A stretch of 64,000 nt of DNA from Streptococcus parapneumoniae. GTDB taxonomy: Bacteria > Bacillota > Bacilli > Lactobacillales > Streptococcaceae. This document shows, one piece after another, positions 8,342 to 16,062 of this stretch. Positions within the stretch are counted from its first letter, which is position 1; every line of letters begins with the position of its first letter. The position numbers were made by a program, and so were the translations under genes. Location of the stretch: contig NZ_AP026968.1 of the NCBI RefSeq assembly GCF_037076355.1, forward strand, positions 1,008,501 through 1,072,500. The letters run 5' to 3'. The notes beneath the pieces are model-generated. The model was not told the DNA's origin. It did no database searches and was given only the letters and a program-made list of their open reading frames with translations.

Positions 8342-9031
8342 CTACGAATGATAGGCTTGAATTTTTTCAAGGAGGAGTTTTGCAATTTCTTCTTTAGTGT
8401 TAACCGTTTGAAGATAATCTTTCTCAACAAAGATTGCACGATGCTGGTTTGCTGAAATTTGAGTCAGGTCATTTGCGATAATCAAGTCTGCTTGGTTCTT
8501 GATAAGACTTTTTCTAGCAATGTCAACCAGATGATCTTCGGTAACATCAACCAGCAGCTTAAAGCCAATCAGATGAATAGCAGGATTCCATTCCTTGACT
8601 AGAGAGATGATTTTGGGAGTCTTTTTTAGGAACAAAACCTGAACCTCATCAGTTGAAGAAATCTTAGCTTGATGATTTTGCTTGCTTAAAAATTCTTCTA
8701 GATTGGAGCTAGCCTGAACTTCTTCCAGCCCCGTCATATAAACAGGAGTGTAGTCGGATACGGCCATTGAGTGAATCAAGACTTGATAATCCTGAACATG
8801 TTCTTGCATTTCTAGTAGAAGGTCCTTGGTATTGTTAATTTCTCGAATGCTTAGGTTGGGATGGGCTTCTGGCTTCACGGCTCGTTTTGTCGTTATCAAA
8901 CAAACTTCATGCCCAGCAGCAAGCAAGGTTTCAGTGATGATTTTCCCCAAGCGACCTGTGGAATGGTTAGTGATAGAGCGGACGCTATCGATAGCTTCAC
9001 TGGTACCGCCCGATGTAACTAAAATTTTCAT
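8342..9031 (-). CDS. coaB: Phosphopantothenate-cysteine ligase
   Basis: CoaB joins cysteine to 4'-phosphopantothenate in coenzyme A synthesis. It begins MKILVTSGGTSEAIDSVRSI with NHSTGRLG, and has the AVSDYTP and GFKLLVDVTE segments of the family; about 229 aa. The ATG at 9031 is preferred because the family starts MKILVTSGGT. It has no ribosome site, and a TACAAT -10 box lies six bases upstream, so the message may be leaderless. First gene of coaB-coaC-panT. Confidence 0.9.
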   Translation of the reverse strand: MKILVTSGGTSEAIDSVRSITNHSTGRLGKIITETLLAAGHEVCLITTKRAVKPEAHPNLSIREINNTKDLLLEMQEHVQDYQVLIHSMAVSDYTPVYMTGLEEVQASSNLEEFLSKQNHQAKISSTDEVQVLFLKKTPKIISLVKEWNPAIHLIGFKLLVDVTEDHLVDIARKSLIKNQADLIIANDLTQISANQHRAIFVEKDYLQTVNTKEEIAKLLLEKIQAYHS

Positions 9032-9037
9032 AGCACT

Positions 9038-9043
9038 ATTGTA
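9038..9043 (-). promoter_or_regulatory. coaB -10 box, probably leaderless
   Basis: TACAAT on the minus strand ends six bases before the coaB ATG, with a TTTACT -35-like hexamer 17 bases upstream. A start about seven bases after the -10 would fall on the ATG itself. Confidence 0.5.
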
Positions 9044-9100
9044 CACAAAAATAAACGGTAAGTAAAATGAAAGTGATAAAAATTTGGTAAAAGGAAAGAA

Positions 9101-9117
9101 TATAGTTTCAAACTATA
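9101..9117. promoter_or_regulatory. MET-box (MetR/MtaR operator)
   Basis: A perfect 17-bp palindrome, TATAGTTTCAAACTATA, in the divergent coaB/fhs gap. It equals the MET-box consensus proposed for the LysR-type methionine regulator of streptococci as I recall it. It sits about 78 bases upstream of the coaB start and about 110 upstream of the fhs -10. Confidence 0.7.
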
Positions 9118-9167
9118 AAGCCATATAAAATTTAAGAAAGGGCTCTAAAAACCTTAAAAACAGGGAT

Positions 9168-9198
9168 ATTTACGAACGTTTAGAGAGTTTTCGGATGT
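9168..9198. promoter_or_regulatory. Possible pair of PurBoxes before fhs
   Basis: ATTTACGAACGTT (9168-9180, plus) and ACATCCGAAAACT (9186-9198, minus) each match 10-11 of 13 positions of the PurR box AWWWCCGAACWWT. fhs feeds formyl-tetrahydrofolate to purine synthesis, so control by PurR is plausible. Confidence 0.35.
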
Positions 9199-9217
9199 TA
9201 AAAATCTTGTTTTGTGT

Positions 9218-9223
9218 TATAAT
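9218..9223 (+). promoter_or_regulatory. fhs extended -10 promoter
   Basis: TATAAT preceded by TGT (extended -10), about 34 bases before the fhs ATG. No good -35 is seen. Confidence 0.7.
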
Positions 9224-9256
9224 GAATTATCATAAAAGAGGTTAGAGGAGTTTTGA

Positions 9257-10927
9257 ATGAAAACAGATATTGAAATCGCACAGAGTATTGAGTTGAAGCC
9301 AATCGTTGATGTTGTAGAGAAACTGGGCATTTCTTACGATGATTTGGAGTTGTATGGAAAGTACAAGGCTAAGCTCAGCTTTGATAAAATTCGTGCAGTT
9401 GAGAGCAATCCAGTTGGGAAATTAATCTTGGTTACTGCCATCAACCCAACACCTGCAGGTGAAGGAAAATCAACCATTACCATTGGTCTTGCGGATGCCT
9501 TGAACAAGATTGGCAAAAAAACCATGATCGCTATCCGCGAACCATCTCTTGGTCCAGTAATGGGTATCAAGGGTGGTGCCGCTGGTGGTGGTTACGCTCA
9601 AGTTCTGCCAATGGAAGACATCAACCTCCACTTTACTGGAGACATGCATGCCATTACAACTGCCAACAATGCTCTTTCTGCCTTGATTGACAACCACTTG
9701 CACCAAGGAAATGAGCTTGGAATTGATCAACGCCGTATTCTCTGGAAACGTGTAGTGGACTTGAACGACCGTGCTCTTCGCCATGTGACCGTTGGACTTG
9801 GTGGCCCTCTAAATGGTATTCCACGTGAGGATGGCTTTGATATTACAGTTGCTTCCGAAATCATGGCAATTCTTTGCTTGGCAACAGACATCGAGGACTT
9901 GAAACGCCGTTTGGCTAATATCGTTATCGGTTATCGCTATGACCGTACCCCTGTTTCTGTAGGTGATTTGCAGGTTGAAGGTGCCTTAGCTTTGATCTTG
10001 AAGGATGCTATTAAGCCGAACCTGGTTCAGACAATTTATGGAACGCCTGCCTTTGTACATGGTGGTCCATTTGCTAATATTGCTCATGGATGTAATTCAG
10101 TCTTGGCAACAAGCACAGCCCTTCACTTGGCTGATTACACAGTTACTGAAGCTGGTTTTGGTGCAGACCTTGGTGCTGAGAAATTCCTTGATATTAAGAC
10201 ACCAAACTTGCCAACATCTCCAGATGCAGTTGTTATCGTCGCAACCCTTCGTGCCCTTAAGATGAATGGTGGTGTAGCTAAAGACGCTTTGACAGAAGAA
10301 AATGTGGAGGCGGTTCGTGCAGGTTTTGCTAACTTGAAACGCCACGTTGAAAATATCCGTAAATTTGGAGTACCTGCAGTCGTAGCAATCAATGAATTTG
10401 TCTCTGATACTGAAGCAGAAATCGCAGCCTTGAAAGAGCTTTGTGCCTCAATCGATGTACCAGTTGAGTTGGCAAGTGTCTGGGCTGATGGTGCAGAAGG
10501 TGGAGTAGCGCTTGCTGAAACGGTTGTCAAGACTATCGCTGAAAACCTAGCTAACTACAAACGTTTGTATGATAATGACCTTTCTGTCCAAGAAAAGATT
10601 GAAAAGATTGTTACTGAAATCTACCGTGGTAGCAAAGTAAACTTTGAGAAGAAAGCTCAAACACAAATCGCTCAAATCGTTCAAAACGGTTGGGACAAAT
10701 TGCCAATCTGTATGGCTAAAACTCAATATAGTTTTTCAGATAATCCAAATGCCCTTGGAGCACCTGAAAACTTTGAAATTACCATTCGTGAATTGGTACC
10801 AAAATTAGGTGCAGGCTTTATCGTTGCCTTAACTGGTGATGTCATGACCATGCCAGGACTTCCAAAACGACCAGCAGCCCTCAACATGGATGTTGAAAGC
10901 GATGGAACCGTTCTAGGCTTGTTCTAA
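9257..10927 (+). CDS. fhs: Formate-tetrahydrofolate ligase
   Basis: Makes 10-formyl-tetrahydrofolate from formate, tetrahydrofolate and ATP, supplying one-carbon units for purines and initiator tRNA. The protein is 556 aa, as usual. The ATP loop [18 protein letters not shown] is near residue 66-83, followed by the family signatures [19 protein letters not shown] and [22 protein letters not shown] precedes the ATG. Monocistronic, with its own promoter and a strong terminator at 10944-10979. Methionine (MET-box) and purine (PurBox) control are possible from the upstream sites. Confidence 0.96.
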   Translation: MKTDIEIAQSIELKPIVDVVEKLGISYDDLELYGKYKAKLSFDKIRAVESNPVGKLILVTAINPTPAGEGKSTITIGLADALNKIGKKTMIAIREPSLGPVMGIKGGAAGGGYAQVLPMEDINLHFTGDMHAITTANNALSALIDNHLHQGNELGIDQRRILWKRVVDLNDRALRHVTVGLGGPLNGIPREDGFDITVASEIMAILCLATDIEDLKRRLANIVIGYRYDRTPVSVGDLQVEGALALILKDAIKPNLVQTIYGTPAFVHGGPFANIAHGCNSVLATSTALHLADYTVTEAGFGADLGAEKFLDIKTPNLPTSPDAVVIVATLRALKMNGGVAKDALTEENVEAVRAGFANLKRHVENIRKFGVPAVVAINEFVSDTEAEIAALKELCASIDVPVELASVWADGAEGGVALAETVVKTIAENLANYKRLYDNDLSVQEKIEKIVTEIYRGSKVNFEKKAQTQIAQIVQNGWDKLPICMAKTQYSFSDNPNALGAPENFEITIRELVPKLGAGFIVALTGDVMTMPGLPKRPAALNMDVESDGTVLGLF

Positions 10928-10943
10928 TAGTTTAATTGAATTC

Positions 10944-10979
10944 AAATGAGTTTGGAAATACTATCCAAGCTCATTTTTT
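10944..10979 (+). terminator. fhs terminator
   Basis: A 13-bp stem (AAATGAGTTTGGA with TCCAAGCTCATTT, one G-U pair) and a T-run directly after fhs. Confidence 0.85.
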
Positions 10980-11012
10980 ATCAGACTGCAAGCAGTTCAT
11001 CAATAAGATTTA

Positions 11013-11120
11013 TATAGTGTATTGAATTTAGAATGGTACATCATAGTTTCTAAAGCATTATTAGGAATTACTTTAAAATTTCCTTATCAATTTGTTCACA
11101 GTCTATTTCAATCTACTACA
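11013..11120. repeat. RUP element (about 107 bp)
   Basis: Terminal inverted repeats TATAGTGTATTGAA and TTCAATCTACTACA bound a 108-bp block whose body aligns along its length with the inverted copy at 22374-22480. Length, TA-like ends and dispersal fit RUP, the small non-coding element thought to be moved by IS630-Spn1. Its right end touches the BOX element that follows. Confidence 0.7.
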
Positions 11121-11231
11121 CTCTTCGAAAATCTCTTCAAACCACGTCAGCTTCCATCTGCAACCTCAAAACAGTGTTTTGAGCAACCTGCGGCTAGCTT
11201 CCTAGTTTGCTCTTTGATTTTCATTGAGTGT
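11119..11231 (+). repeat. BOX element, internally shortened
   Basis: Starts CACTCTTCGAAAATCTC (boxA end) and finishes TTTTCATTGAGTGT (boxC end), with the middle of boxA and boxB mostly missing. Together with the RUP and the fhs terminator it fills the 382-base gap between fhs and mutY. Confidence 0.8.
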
Positions 11232-11297
11232 CAGTCCTCTTTCCCTTGGGAAGAGGTTTTTTAATACTAGGAAAAGGACAGTTAGAATCTTCTGTGT

Positions 11298-11303
11298 TAT
11301 ACT
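11298..11303 (+). promoter_or_regulatory. mutY extended -10, probably leaderless
   Basis: TATACT preceded by TGT, six bases before the mutY ATG at 11310. Transcription would start at or next to the ATG. No ribosome site is visible. Confidence 0.5.
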
Positions 11304-11309
11304 AGAGAT

Positions 11310-12485
11310 ATGTTAGATTTGAAAGAATACGGTATCGTTATGTGGCCAGAGGAGAAGATTATTTCTTTCCGTGAGAAACTTCTCAGTTGGTATGATGAAA
11401 ACAAAAGAGATTTGCCGTGGCGTAGGAGTAAGAATCCTTATCATATCTGGGTATCTGAAATCATGCTTCAGCAGACCAGGGTGGATACAGTTATCCCTTA
11501 CTACGAACGATTCTTGGACTGGTTTCCAACAGTAGAAAGTTTGGCAAATGCTCCCGAAGAAGGTTTGTTGAAGGCTTGGGAAGGTTTGGGTTATTATTCT
11601 CGAGTTCGTAATATGCAGGCTGCGGCTCAGCAGATTATGGCTGACTTTGGGGGTCAATTTCCAAACACCTATGAAGGAATTTCCAGCTTAAAAGGAATTG
11701 GACCTTACACCGCAGGTGCGATTTCCAGTATTGCTTTTAACTTGCCTGAGCCAGCTGTAGATGGTAATGTTATGCGTGTTTTGGCCCGTCTGTTTGAAGT
11801 CAACCATGATATTGGGATTCCAAGTAATCGCAAAATTTTTCAGGTAATGATGGAAATCTTGATTGACCCAGAAAGGCCTGGTGACTTTAATCAAGCTTTG
11901 ATGGACTTAGGATCTGATATTGAGGCGCCTGTAAATCCCAGACCAGAAGAAAGCCCAGTTAAGGACTTTAGTGCGGCATATCAGAATGGCACAATGGACC
12001 GTTATCCAATCAAGGCTCCCAAGAAAAAGCCGGTCCCTATTTATCTTAAAGCCTTGGTGGTAAAGAATAGTCAGGGACAATTTTTGCTTGAAAAAAATGA
12101 AAGTGAAAAGCTCTTGGCAGGATTTTGGCATTTCCCCTTGATAGAAGTTGATGACTTTTCGCAAGAGGAGCAGTTTGACCTCTTCCATCAGGTTGCAGAA
12201 GAAAGTGTGAATTTTGGCCCCAGTCCAGAAGAGAGTTTTCAGCAGGACTATGACCTAGATGTTGATTGGCTTGATGTTTATTTTGAGACTGTCAAACATG
12301 TCTTTAGTCATCGTAAATGGCATGTTCAAATTGTAGCAGGACAGGTGAGTGACTTTCATGACTTTTCAGATAGGGAAGTTCGCTGGCTTTCACCAGAAGA
12401 GTTCCAGGATGTTCCATTTGCCAAACCCCAACAAAAAATCTGGCAGACTTATGCACAAGCCAACTTAGACAGTAGTAAAGACTAG
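11310..12485 (+). CDS. mutY: Adenine DNA glycosylase lacking the iron-sulfur cluster
   Basis: Removes adenine mispaired with 8-oxoguanine, preventing G:C to T:A mutations. The helix-hairpin-helix glycosylase core is present: catalytic Glu in [12 protein letters not shown], then [12 protein letters not shown] and [12 protein letters not shown] with the catalytic Asp region. A C-terminal NUDIX-like 8-oxoG recognition domain follows ([18 protein letters not shown]). The segment after FNQALMDLG, which in most MutY proteins carries the four cluster cysteines, reads [18 protein letters not shown] and has none. This matches the clusterless MutY class of lactic acid bacteria. 391 aa from the ATG at 11310; an ATG at 11340 is the alternative. 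Confidence 0.92.
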   Translation: MLDLKEYGIVMWPEEKIISFREKLLSWYDENKRDLPWRRSKNPYHIWVSEIMLQQTRVDTVIPYYERFLDWFPTVESLANAPEEGLLKAWEGLGYYSRVRNMQAAAQQIMADFGGQFPNTYEGISSLKGIGPYTAGAISSIAFNLPEPAVDGNVMRVLARLFEVNHDIGIPSNRKIFQVMMEILIDPERPGDFNQALMDLGSDIEAPVNPRPEESPVKDFSAAYQNGTMDRYPIKAPKKKPVPIYLKALVVKNSQGQFLLEKNESEKLLAGFWHFPLIEVDDFSQEEQFDLFHQVAEESVNFGPSPEESFQQDYDLDVDWLDVYFETVKHVFSHRKWHVQIVAGQVSDFHDFSDREVRWLSPEEFQDVPFAKPQQKIWQTYAQANLDSSKD

Positions 12486-12513
12486 CTATTGTGTCTTCTT
12501 GCTATTTTTTTGG

Positions 12514-12519
12514 TATAAT
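12514..12519 (+). promoter_or_regulatory. vicRKX promoter
   Basis: TATAAT with an upstream TGG (extended -10), 22 bases before the vicR ATG. No strong -35. Confidence 0.65.
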
Positions 12520-12540
12520 AGTAGAGAAAAAGGTGAACAT

Positions 12541-13245
12541 ATGAAAAAAATACTAATTGTAGATGATGAAAAACCAATCTCGGATATTATCAAGTTTAAT
12601 ATGACCAAGGAAGGTTACGAGGTTGTAACTGCTTTTAATGGTCGTGAAGCGCTAGAGCAATTTGAAGCAGAGCAGCCAGATATTATTATTCTGGATTTGA
12701 TGCTTCCAGAAATTGATGGTTTAGAAGTTGCTAAGACCATTCGCAAGACCAGCAGTGTGCCTATTATCATGCTGTCGGCTAAAGACAGTGAATTTGATAA
12801 GGTTATCGGTTTGGAGCTTGGGGCTGATGACTATGTAACCAAACCCTTCTCAAATCGTGAGTTGCAGGCGCGTGTTAAAGCTTTGCTGCGTCGTTCTCAA
12901 CCTATGCCAGTAGATGGGCAGGAAGCAGAAAGTAAACCTCAGCCTATCCAAATTGGGGATTTAGAAATTGTTCCAGACGCCTACGTGGCTAAAAAATATG
13001 GCGAAGAACTAGACTTAACCCACCGTGAGTTTGAGCTTTTGTATCATTTGGCATCGCATACAGGTCAAGTCATTACGCGCGAACACTTGCTTGAGACTGT
13101 CTGGGGCTATGACTATTTTGGTGATGTCCGTACAGTTGATGTGACTGTCCGACGTCTGCGTGAGAAGATTGAAGATACGCCCAGCCGACCAGAGTATATC
13201 TTGACGCGCCGTGGTGTAGGGTATTACATGAGAAATAATGCTTGA
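12541..13245 (+). CDS. vicR: Response regulator VicR (WalR/YycF)
   Basis: OmpR-family response regulator of the essential VicRK (WalRK) system controlling cell-wall turnover genes. The receiver domain has the acidic pocket (LIVDDEKP), the phospho-acceptor Asp in [13 protein letters not shown] and the conserved Lys in [10 protein letters not shown]. The C-terminal winged helix contains [13 protein letters not shown] and [12 protein letters not shown]. 234 aa from the ATG at 12541, which follows AAGGTG; upstream in-frame codons read through the promoter. Overlaps vicK by 8 bases. Confidence 0.96.
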   Translation: MKKILIVDDEKPISDIIKFNMTKEGYEVVTAFNGREALEQFEAEQPDIIILDLMLPEIDGLEVAKTIRKTSSVPIIMLSAKDSEFDKVIGLELGADDYVTKPFSNRELQARVKALLRRSQPMPVDGQEAESKPQPIQIGDLEIVPDAYVAKKYGEELDLTHREFELLYHLASHTGQVITREHLLETVWGYDYFGDVRTVDVTVRRLREKIEDTPSRPEYILTRRGVGYYMRNNA

Positions 13246-14587
13246 TTTACTGAAACAAACCATTTTTACCAGAGATTTTATCTTTATCCTGATTTTGTTA
13301 GGTTTCATCCTTGTTGTGACTCTCCTATTACTAGAGAATAGACGTGATAATATTCGATTGAAGCAAATCAATCAAAAGGTTAAAGACTTGATTGCAGGAG
13401 ATTATTCCAAGGTTCTTGATATGCAAGGTGGGTCTGAAATCACCAATATTACCAATAATTTGAATGACTTGTCGGAGGTTATTCGTCTCACTCAGGAAAA
13501 TCTAGAACAAGAGAGTAAGAGACTAAATAGTATTCTGTTTTATATGACAGATGGGGTCCTTGCGACCAATCGTCGGGGGCAGATTATCATGATTAACGAT
13601 ACAGCCAAGAAGCAACTGGGGTTGGTTAAAGAAGATGTCCTGAATAGAAGCATTTTGGAAGTACTCAAGATAGAAGAAGACTATGAATTGCGTGATTTGA
13701 TTACCCAAAGTCCAGAATTGTTGCTAGATTCCCAAGACATCAATGGCGAATATTTGAACCTTCGAGTTCGCTTTGCCTTGATACGTCGAGAGTCTGGCTT
13801 TATTTCAGGTTTGGTGGCTGTTTTGCATGATACGACGGAGCAGGAGAAGGAAGAACGCGAACGAAGACTCTTTGTTTCCAATGTTAGCCATGAGCTACGG
13901 ACACCCTTAACCAGTGTTAAATCTTATCTTGAAGCCTTGGATGAGGGAGCTTTGTGTGAAACTGTAGCACCAGACTTTATCAAGGTTTCTCTTGATGAAA
14001 CCAACCGTATGATGCGCATGGTGACGGACCTCCTTCATCTTTCACGGATTGATAACGCGACCAGTCATCTGGATGTGGAACTGATTAACTTTACTGCCTT
14101 TATTACCTTTATCCTCAACCGTTTTGATCAGATAAGAGGGCAGGATGAAGAGAAGAAATACGAACTGGTGAGAGATTACCCCATTACCTCAGTCTGGATA
14201 GAGATAGATACAGATAAGATGACACAGGTGATTGATAATATTCTCAACAATGCCATCAAGTATTCGCCAGATGGTGGGAAAATCACAGTGACCATGAAGA
14301 CGACTGATGATCAGATGATTTTATCCATTTCAGACCAGGGATTGGGGATTCCCAAGCAGGATTTACCACGTATTTTTGACCGTTTCTATCGTGTGGATCG
14401 TGCTAGAAGTCGTTCCCAAGGTGGTACAGGTCTAGGACTGTCTATTGCCAAAGAAATTATCAAACAACATAAGGGCTTTATTTGGGCCAAGAGTGAATAC
14501 GGTAAGGGATCAACCTTTACCATTGTGCTCCCTTATGATAAGGATGCAGTGAAAGAAGAAGTGTGGGAGGATGAAGTAGAAGACTAG
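13238..14587 (+). CDS. vicK: Sensor histidine kinase VicK (WalK)
   Basis: Membrane sensor kinase that phosphorylates VicR. As in other streptococci it has only one transmembrane helix (about residues 13-32) and no large outer domain; then HAMP-like, PAS (about 95-200), HisKA and HATPase domains. The phospho-acceptor is His218 in [14 protein letters not shown]-binding boxes are [23 protein letters not shown] and [13 protein letters not shown]. 449 aa. Overlaps vicR, and vicX begins one base after its stop. Confidence 0.96.
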   Translation: MLDLLKQTIFTRDFIFILILLGFILVVTLLLLENRRDNIRLKQINQKVKDLIAGDYSKVLDMQGGSEITNITNNLNDLSEVIRLTQENLEQESKRLNSILFYMTDGVLATNRRGQIIMINDTAKKQLGLVKEDVLNRSILEVLKIEEDYELRDLITQSPELLLDSQDINGEYLNLRVRFALIRRESGFISGLVAVLHDTTEQEKEERERRLFVSNVSHELRTPLTSVKSYLEALDEGALCETVAPDFIKVSLDETNRMMRMVTDLLHLSRIDNATSHLDVELINFTAFITFILNRFDQIRGQDEEKKYELVRDYPITSVWIEIDTDKMTQVIDNILNNAIKYSPDGGKITVTMKTTDDQMILSISDQGLGIPKQDLPRIFDRFYRVDRARSRSQGGTGLGLSIAKEIIKQHKGFIWAKSEYGKGSTFTIVLPYDKDAVKEEVWEDEVED

Positions 14588-14588
14588 A

Positions 14589-15398
14589 ATGAGTGAAACA
14601 GGCTTTAAATACAGTATTTTAGCGTCGGGTTCCAGTGGAAATTCCTTTTATCTGGAAACCCCAAAAAAGAAGCTTTTAGTGGATGCTGGCTTGTCTGGTA
14701 AAAAGATTACTAGCCTACTTGCTGAAATCAACCGCAAACCAGAAGATTTGGATGCCATCTTGATTACGCATGAGCATTCAGACCATATCCATGGAGTGGG
14801 CGTTTTGGCTCGCAAGTATGGTATGGATCTTTATGCCAATGAAAAGACCTGGCAAGCTATGGAAAATAGTAAATATCTTGGCAAGGTGGATTCTTCGCAA
14901 AAGCATATCTTTGAGATGGGCAAAACCAAAACCTTTGGAGATATTGACATCGAGAGTTTTGGTGTAAGTCATGATGCAGTCGCACCGCAGTTCTATCGCT
15001 TTATGAAGGATGACAAGAGTTTTGTCATGTTGACTGATACAGGTTATGTTAGTGATCGTATGGCAGGAATTGTCGAAAATGCAGATGGCTATCTTATCGA
15101 GTCCAACCATGATGTAGAGATTTTGCGAGCAGGATCTTATGCTTGGCGACTCAAACAACGAATCCTATCGGATCTAGGTCACCTTTCTAACGAAGATGGT
15201 GCCGAAGCCATGATTCGTACCTTAGGAAATCGTACTAAGAAAATCTACCTAGGACATTTGTCTAAAGAGAACAATATCAAGGAGCTGGCTCACATGACCA
15301 TGGTCAATCAGCTAGCACAAGCTGATCTGGGAGTCGGAGTAGACTTTAAGGTTTATGATACCTCACCAGATACCGCAACACCCTTGACAGACATATAG
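14589..15398 (+). CDS. vicX: Metallo-beta-lactamase fold protein VicX (WalJ/YycJ)
   Basis: Third gene of the vic operon, 269 aa. A metallo-beta-lactamase fold with the metal motif THEHSDHIHG near residues 59-68, LTDTGYVSD and ESNHDVEIL. YycJ/WalJ proteins are linked to cell-wall control and are proposed 5'-exonuclease-like hydrolases; the exact substrate is not shown by the sequence. It is the conserved left border of the defence island and is followed by a terminator. Confidence 0.93.
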   Translation: MSETGFKYSILASGSSGNSFYLETPKKKLLVDAGLSGKKITSLLAEINRKPEDLDAILITHEHSDHIHGVGVLARKYGMDLYANEKTWQAMENSKYLGKVDSSQKHIFEMGKTKTFGDIDIESFGVSHDAVAPQFYRFMKDDKSFVMLTDTGYVSDRMAGIVENADGYLIESNHDVEILRAGSYAWRLKQRILSDLGHLSNEDGAEAMIRTLGNRTKKIYLGHLSKENNIKELAHMTMVNQLAQADLGVGVDFKVYDTSPDTATPLTDI

Positions 15399-15426
15399 AA
15401 AGAACGCTGAGAAGGTGTTCTTTTTA
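15399..15426 (+). terminator. vicX terminator
   Basis: AAAGAACGC and GTGTTCTTT arms followed by T residues, directly after the vicX stop. Confidence 0.65.
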
Positions 15427-15428
15427 TA

Positions 15429-15465
15429 TTGACTGAACACCTAAAAAGTAATACAATAGTGTTAC
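15429..15465 (+). promoter_or_regulatory. relBE promoter and probable RelB operator
   Basis: TTGACT (15429-15434), 17-bp spacer, TACAAT (15452-15457). The -10 lies inside the inverted repeat GTAATAC-AATA-GTGTTAC (15448-15465), a natural target for autorepression by RelB or RelBE. Confidence 0.7.
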
Positions 15466-15488
15466 CATTAAAAAAGGGAGTACAAAAG

Positions 15489-15731
15489 ATGGCTACTATT
15501 ACATTAAAAGTTTCTGAAGCTGATAAAACATTTATGAAAGCAATGGCTAAGTTTGAAGGAGTTTCCCTGTCGGAACTGATCCGCACCAAAACTCTCGAAG
15601 CTCTAGAAGACGAATACGATGCTCGTGTGGCAGATTTAGCCTATCAAGAGTATTTAGAAGACTTGGAAAAAGGAGTTGAACCCATTACTTGGGAAGAAAT
15701 GATGCATGATTTAGGCTTGGAGGATGAATAA
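15489..15731 (+). CDS. relB: Antitoxin RelB
   Basis: Antitoxin of a type II toxin-antitoxin pair (80 aa). The N-terminus (MATITLKVSEADKTFMKAMA, then FEGVSLSELIRTKTLEAL) is a ribbon-helix-helix DNA-binding region. The acidic C-terminus (EEMMHDLGLEDE) is the likely toxin-wrapping tail. The start at 15489 follows AAAGGGAG; an upstream in-frame GTG-like start would lie inside the promoter. Overlaps relE by 8 bases. It closely resembles RelB2 of S. pneumoniae as I remember it. Confidence 0.9.
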   Translation: MATITLKVSEADKTFMKAMAKFEGVSLSELIRTKTLEALEDEYDARVADLAYQEYLEDLEKGVEPITWEEMMHDLGLEDE

Positions 15732-15987
15732 TTTGTATAAATTAGTTCCAATAAGACGTTTCATCAAGCAATTGAAAAAATTGGACCGTTATACGCAGAA
15801 GCTAATTACAAACTATTTACAAACCAATGTTTTGGAAGACCCAAGACGACACGGAAAGGCTTTGGTTGGTAATCGCGTTGGTCAATGGTGCTATAGAATT
15901 GGCAATTATCGAGTTATCGTACAAATTGTAGATGATGAATTAGTCGTTGCTACTCTAGAAGTTGGTCATCGGAGAGATATTTATTGA
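15724..15987 (+). CDS. relE: Toxin RelE (RelE/ParE family), possibly weakened
   Basis: Ribosome-dependent mRNA interferase family, 87 aa, translated from an ATG inside the relB end. The family pattern is clear: basic N-terminal helices (IRRFIKQLKKLDRYTQKLI), HGKALVGN, then the core strand GQWCYRIGNYRVIVQIVDDE and EVGHRRDIY. In related proteins the core reads W-R-Y-R. Here residue 56 is Cys (codon TGC, one transition from CGC). Aligned with E. coli RelE, that position corresponds to a basic active-site residue, so activity may be reduced. Function otherwise inferred from the family. Confidence 0.88.
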   Translation: MNNLYKLVPIRRFIKQLKKLDRYTQKLITNYLQTNVLEDPRRHGKALVGNRVGQWCYRIGNYRVIVQIVDDELVVATLEVGHRRDIY

Positions 15988-16028
15988 ATTACTTTTTTCC
16001 AAGTAAATTTTCATTCTTTAAAATATGA

Positions 16029-16034
16029 TATAAT
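16029..16034 (+). promoter_or_regulatory. Methyltransferase -10 box
   Basis: TATAAT preceded by TGA (extended -10), 29 bases before the ATG at 16063. No clear -35. Confidence 0.55.
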
Positions 16035-16062
16035 AGGGATTACAATATAAGAGAGGTTGCTT

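Noticed and set aside
11022-11264. Plus-strand 80-codon frame between fhs and mutY
   Set aside because: It reads through the RUP and BOX repeats, has no ribosome site and no protein-like composition.
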